Part shown: one piece after another, positions 44,301 to 47,298 of the stretch
Position numbering within the stretch: position 1 is the first letter of the stretch
How the letters are laid out: each line of letters opens with the position of its first letter
NCBI GenBank assembly: GCA_012295275.1
Contig: CM022667.1
Coordinates: forward strand, 15,315,668-15,362,965
DNA from: Chrysomallon squamiferum
Lineage: Eukaryota > Mollusca > Gastropoda > Neomphalida > Peltospiridae
Length of the DNA: 47,298 bases
Direction: 5' to 3'
Notes under the pieces: generated by a model
What the model was told of the DNA's origin: nothing
What the model saw: the letters and a program-made list of their open reading frames with translations, nothing else
The model's database searches: none
Made by a program: the position numbers and the translations under genes

Positions 44301-44705
44301 TACGGCATATCAACTAGCACTTCGACGTCAATATTTTTAATTTATCTCAAACAGCGCAAATAAAAATGGTAATTTCAAATGGTCACGTTCTAACTCGAAG
44401 ATCTATTTTGAAACTGGAACTGTAGCAGAAGACATGGAAGAACGACAGCAGATAGACTGGTTTGTGGACAAACGTAAACGGATCAAAGTCTTGTGTGTAA
44501 AATAAGGTGGTAGGTACAGAGCTGATGAGTCACAAATCTAACAGAGATAGTTCTGAAAGATCCGTACTACGGCAGATCTTTTATAAATGAATCATAACAA
44601 CAGAAGTTAACTTTAGAAACATTTATTACGCGTAAAAGCAAAGTGGAGGCAAAACTGAAGACGTGGTTCACAGTTGATGTACCTGGTTTGTTCAGAAATA
44701 AAGTA
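43381..44705 (+). pseudogene. psi-D': decayed PAN/EGF family member on the right outer arm
   Basis: Starts with a remnant of exon 1 (ACGTTGT, frame-shifted, GATGAACGATGTGAAGCGATG) fused to C-type exon 3 near 43,465. After an intron-like stretch an exon 3 start (ATTCATGTCATGACCAG, about 43,725) jumps by a deletion of roughly 270 bases, relative to psi-D, to AGTTAAATACCATCAAG-TAA. Recognisable pieces follow: KAKFYIKDFSCGSPSVV (43,766 on), NWYTDDCWIKIFSVDQIGN (about 44,113-44,170), HGSVYDLARA, and a degraded DWFVDKRKRIKVLCVK (about 44,452-44,505). Stops, frameshifts and a further deletion near 44,560 exclude function. Shares the exon fusion and the TAA with psi-D at 1-1,190. Confidence 0.85.
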
Positions 44706-45379
44706 GATATTTAAATTATATTATCTTTGTAAAGCTAATAATATTTATAAATAACATTATCGTGTTTTGCTGACTATCTCGACGGATTCAGTTCATTCAT
44801 TATAATTATGTAGTGTACCTAAAATGAAAATGAATTAGGGCAGGAATGTTCAATTCTTAAGCATAACTGATGTTTCTTGTTTTCATTAGTTTCTGTTCTT
44901 GTTGTTGTCATGTAATGTTCAAGGTTAATTGCTTTGAAAACGCCTATAGAAAAAACAGCACTAACAACAATATGTACGTGAATGTATAACCTGTATTATG
45001 AAGGGAAATAGTGCTGAAATAATAGTTATTTAACGATATAATATTATGTTCGAATACTCACACACATCAGCCAGTTCCGAAAAGAAAAAATGTTGAAATA
45101 CATTTTAAAGAATAAACCTAGGTTCAGATTCTTACTATCGTTTTGTTGTGAAAAATGATTTTCTTCATTTAACTTCTTCCTTTCTTTCTTTCTTTTTTTC
45201 TTCTTTTTACGAGATTATTCAAACAGAAGACTTTTCCTTCTGGTAATAAAATACAGGTTATGACTACTATTTCCACTATTTCTTTTTCTTGCTAATACAT
45301 AACACAGATCCAGAAACATAAGCTTTTATTTAATCTCTCAGATACAAAAAAAAAGTAAACAAATAAGCTGCGCGTACTG
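44706..45379. other. Intergenic sequence outside the palindrome
   Basis: Nothing recognisable; no partner elsewhere in the window, since the left arm runs off the window edge. Confidence 0.5.
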
Positions 45380-45837
45380 TTTCGATGTTCGAGAGTCAGA
45401 AAATCCGCTCAGACTCTGGAAACATGCAGTCGAGAGTTGCCTTCCTTGAAAATCATGTGTGGATTTAAGACTGGTGCGAGTATTTCCTCTGCGATGTTCT
45501 CTGACGTGGTATGAACGGAGTCCACTCTCTGGTCATTATGGTAGGTACAGTAAGCTCTGCGAGACTTTTTGATATTCTCAACATGAATGTGGGATTTTCA
45601 GGCCACAATGGTGGATGCTTGAAGCCGGTTCAGGGGCCAACTTCCCGAAGTTATCGTTATGTATAGCGATATCGTTAACAGGTCGTTGAGAAAATGTTAA
45701 TGATCTCGAAGGTATCGTCTTTAGACTGCGATATCATTTTACTAAAAACAACAGGCCCGATCCTGTTGTTAATAGTGTCGTTTATTAAAGGTATGTCGTA
45801 ACCAGGCACGATATGCACTGCGCATTCTGTATAGTCC

Positions 45838-45868
<31 letters not shown>
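45380..45868 (-). mobile_element. Possible inserted fragment: higher-GC block beside an A/T homopolymer
   Basis: This block is visibly richer in G and C than its surroundings and abuts a run of about 27 A at 45,841-45,868. On the minus strand fragments of protein-like sequence appear in different frames, for example MDYTECAVHIVPGYDIPL (from about 45,839) and RVDSVHTTSENIAEEILAPV (about 45,460-45,540), broken by shifts. This would fit a decayed transposon or captured gene piece, but I recognise no family. Low confidence. Confidence 0.3.
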
Positions 45869-46880
45869 TAAAAAGACGAATGCTAATAATCCCTAGCATC
45901 ATGTGCTTACAGTTCCTTTTTATGAAATTTTGGTCTTTGTTTTTGGACCATCTTCTTCATTTTGTCAGCTATGCTTACTTTGTAAAAGATTGTTAGTCGA
46001 TGAGACAAGACAAATTTGGGTACCAAACAGATGAAGAGATCCAATATAGATATGGGTAAAATAGATCCGAAAATGACATGGAAAATTTGTTTTAAAAATT
46101 CGACCAAATTTACGTAGTTTTGAATATGTTGTTCTATATAAAATTCTGCACATGCTGAGTTATAGTTATTTATAATGCATTTAATAAATTAGTAAATGCG
46201 TCTGAAAAAGACGATAATTTTTTTACATTTTTTCCTCGTGATATAACTCAGACTATTTCTAACTTGCATAGATTGTTTTTAATATAAGAAATTACCATTG
46301 AAACGTTTGACATTTTTCTATGGAAATAACATAAACAGTTTACAGTTTTGCAAGCGGCCTCTGTTCATTCAGAATAATACAATGATTCAAAATCTGTTAT
46401 TATAATGCAACCATTTAGAAAATTTCATGTCTGAGTTTGTTTTTTGGATATTAAGCAGGAAAACTTCGAAGATTTCAAACTAACCACTGTACGACTGTAA
46501 TAGTTTTCACGTGTTAAAAACTGCCAACGTGACAGTTGACAGAAACAAACAATCCATAATCCACAGTAAGCTATTTAATGTGTAACAAAGAAATAGTAGC
46601 AATTAAACATATAACAAAGACATATTTAGTTAGGTGCTTACGTAACCAATTTAAAATGGCTGAGTAATATAGATGTTAGATATGGATATTACATATAAAT
46701 GATAGTTTAATATGAATACGATGTTCTGTAATAAACTACAAGGTAATCAACAAAATTCGTTTGTCCACCAATTTGGTACTCGGAATCCAAAATTAGAACT
46801 ATGCGCACGAACATTTCATAAGTAGTACACTAAATAACAACACTGTGATTATTTTTATTACGACCGACTTCAATCGACAT
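45869..46880. other. AT-rich intergenic sequence, no gene seen
   Basis: Frames of 62-66 residues near 45,907-46,153 overlap each other and lack any domain or signal peptide. Confidence 0.5.
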
Positions 46881-46899
46881 CGTAACGACAAGTAAACGA

Positions 46900-47051
46900 C
46901 ACTTTCGGCTAACAGTCCGACATCTTGGAGAACTTGGCTCCTGGAGAGTGGTGGTTCGGATATACCGATCATGCGCAGTCGAAGTTACATTCAGACGACC
47001 GCTCCGAGGCCACGTGACTGACAGCATCAAGCATCCCAGATTTTTTCTCAC
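46900..47051 (-). mobile_element. Relic of a Tc1/mariner-like transposase N-terminal region
   Basis: The minus-strand frame contains RSGRLNVTSTAHDRYIR (about 47,006-46,956), which resembles the GRPRVT...EDRYIR linker and helix-turn-helix region of Tc1-type transposases. The downstream part degrades and no catalytic DDE domain or terminal inverted repeats are seen. Family assignment rests on this motif alone. Confidence 0.5.
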
Positions 47052-47097
47052 TGTCTTTTAGTGATAAACGTACATTTTCAAACCGCATTTTATAAAC

Positions 47098-47298
47098 ATT
47101 ATTTATTTGTTACCCTACTGAAATATTAGTATGGTGAGCAAGTGGCCTGCAACTTGAAATTATTTTATCATCACGTGACATGCGGAAATCGACCCGAAAA
47201 GCACGTGCAGAGCGTCATATTGTGTACCAAGTAGGCCACCGACAGTGATTTTTCTTTATAATTGAATAGCATAGTATTTGAAATTGTACACCTTATTT
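47098..47298. repeat. Inverted copy of the gene C 3' flank at the window edge
   Basis: Reverse complement of 31,916-32,098 with substitutions and small indels. Its orientation means that the gene it belongs to should lie beyond 47,298 on the minus strand. Confidence 0.85.

Overview
The window is AT-rich, intron-bearing animal DNA. It is dense in long microsatellites: (CT)n, (ATT)n, (TATC)n and CATA/TA tracts. Genes have GT..AG introns, signal peptides and AATAAA poly(A) signals. This suits a lophotrochozoan, perhaps a mollusc and possibly a cephalopod, but that is an impression from base composition and repeat style. I see no bacterial operon, no rRNA or tRNA gene and no CRISPR array.

Two gene families fill the locus. 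The first has three apparently intact members (36,440-39,314, 14,119-16,895 and 28,312-31,503, called A, B and C), all on the plus strand. Each encodes about 604 residues: signal peptide, a seven-cysteine PAN/apple-like module, a shortened EGF-like module on an exon of exactly 94 nt, and a roughly 470-residue C-terminal region that I do not recognise and that looks like four diverged copies of one module. At least five decayed relatives surround them. The second family is a head-to-head pair of secreted glycine/aspartate-rich repeat proteins, F (minus, 20,855-21,409) and G (plus, 23,488-24,792).

The layout is a large imperfect palindrome. Left to right: psi-D (minus), psi-A (minus), orphan G-type 3' exon (minus), psi-H (plus), B (plus), F (minus), G (plus), C (plus), a 200-N gap, psi-H' (minus), orphan G-type 3' exon (plus), A (plus), psi-D' (plus). 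The inner arms (about 6.0-12.8 kb and 32.3-39.3 kb) are nearly identical. The outer arms (1-6.0 kb and 39.3-44.3 kb) are clearly homologous but much more diverged. One A copy is intact on the right arm and dead on the left. The two D pseudogenes share lesions, so they were already dead when duplicated. The right arm starts exactly at the N gap, so an assembly artefact must be excluded. The last 200 bases invert the 3' flank of gene C, which predicts another C-type gene on the minus strand just past the right edge.

Functionally, the A/B/C proteins look extracellular, and their birth-and-death turnover with apparent gene conversion resembles families for recognition, defence or secreted materials. 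F and G look like secreted structural or mucus-like proteins. Neither role is shown by the sequence.
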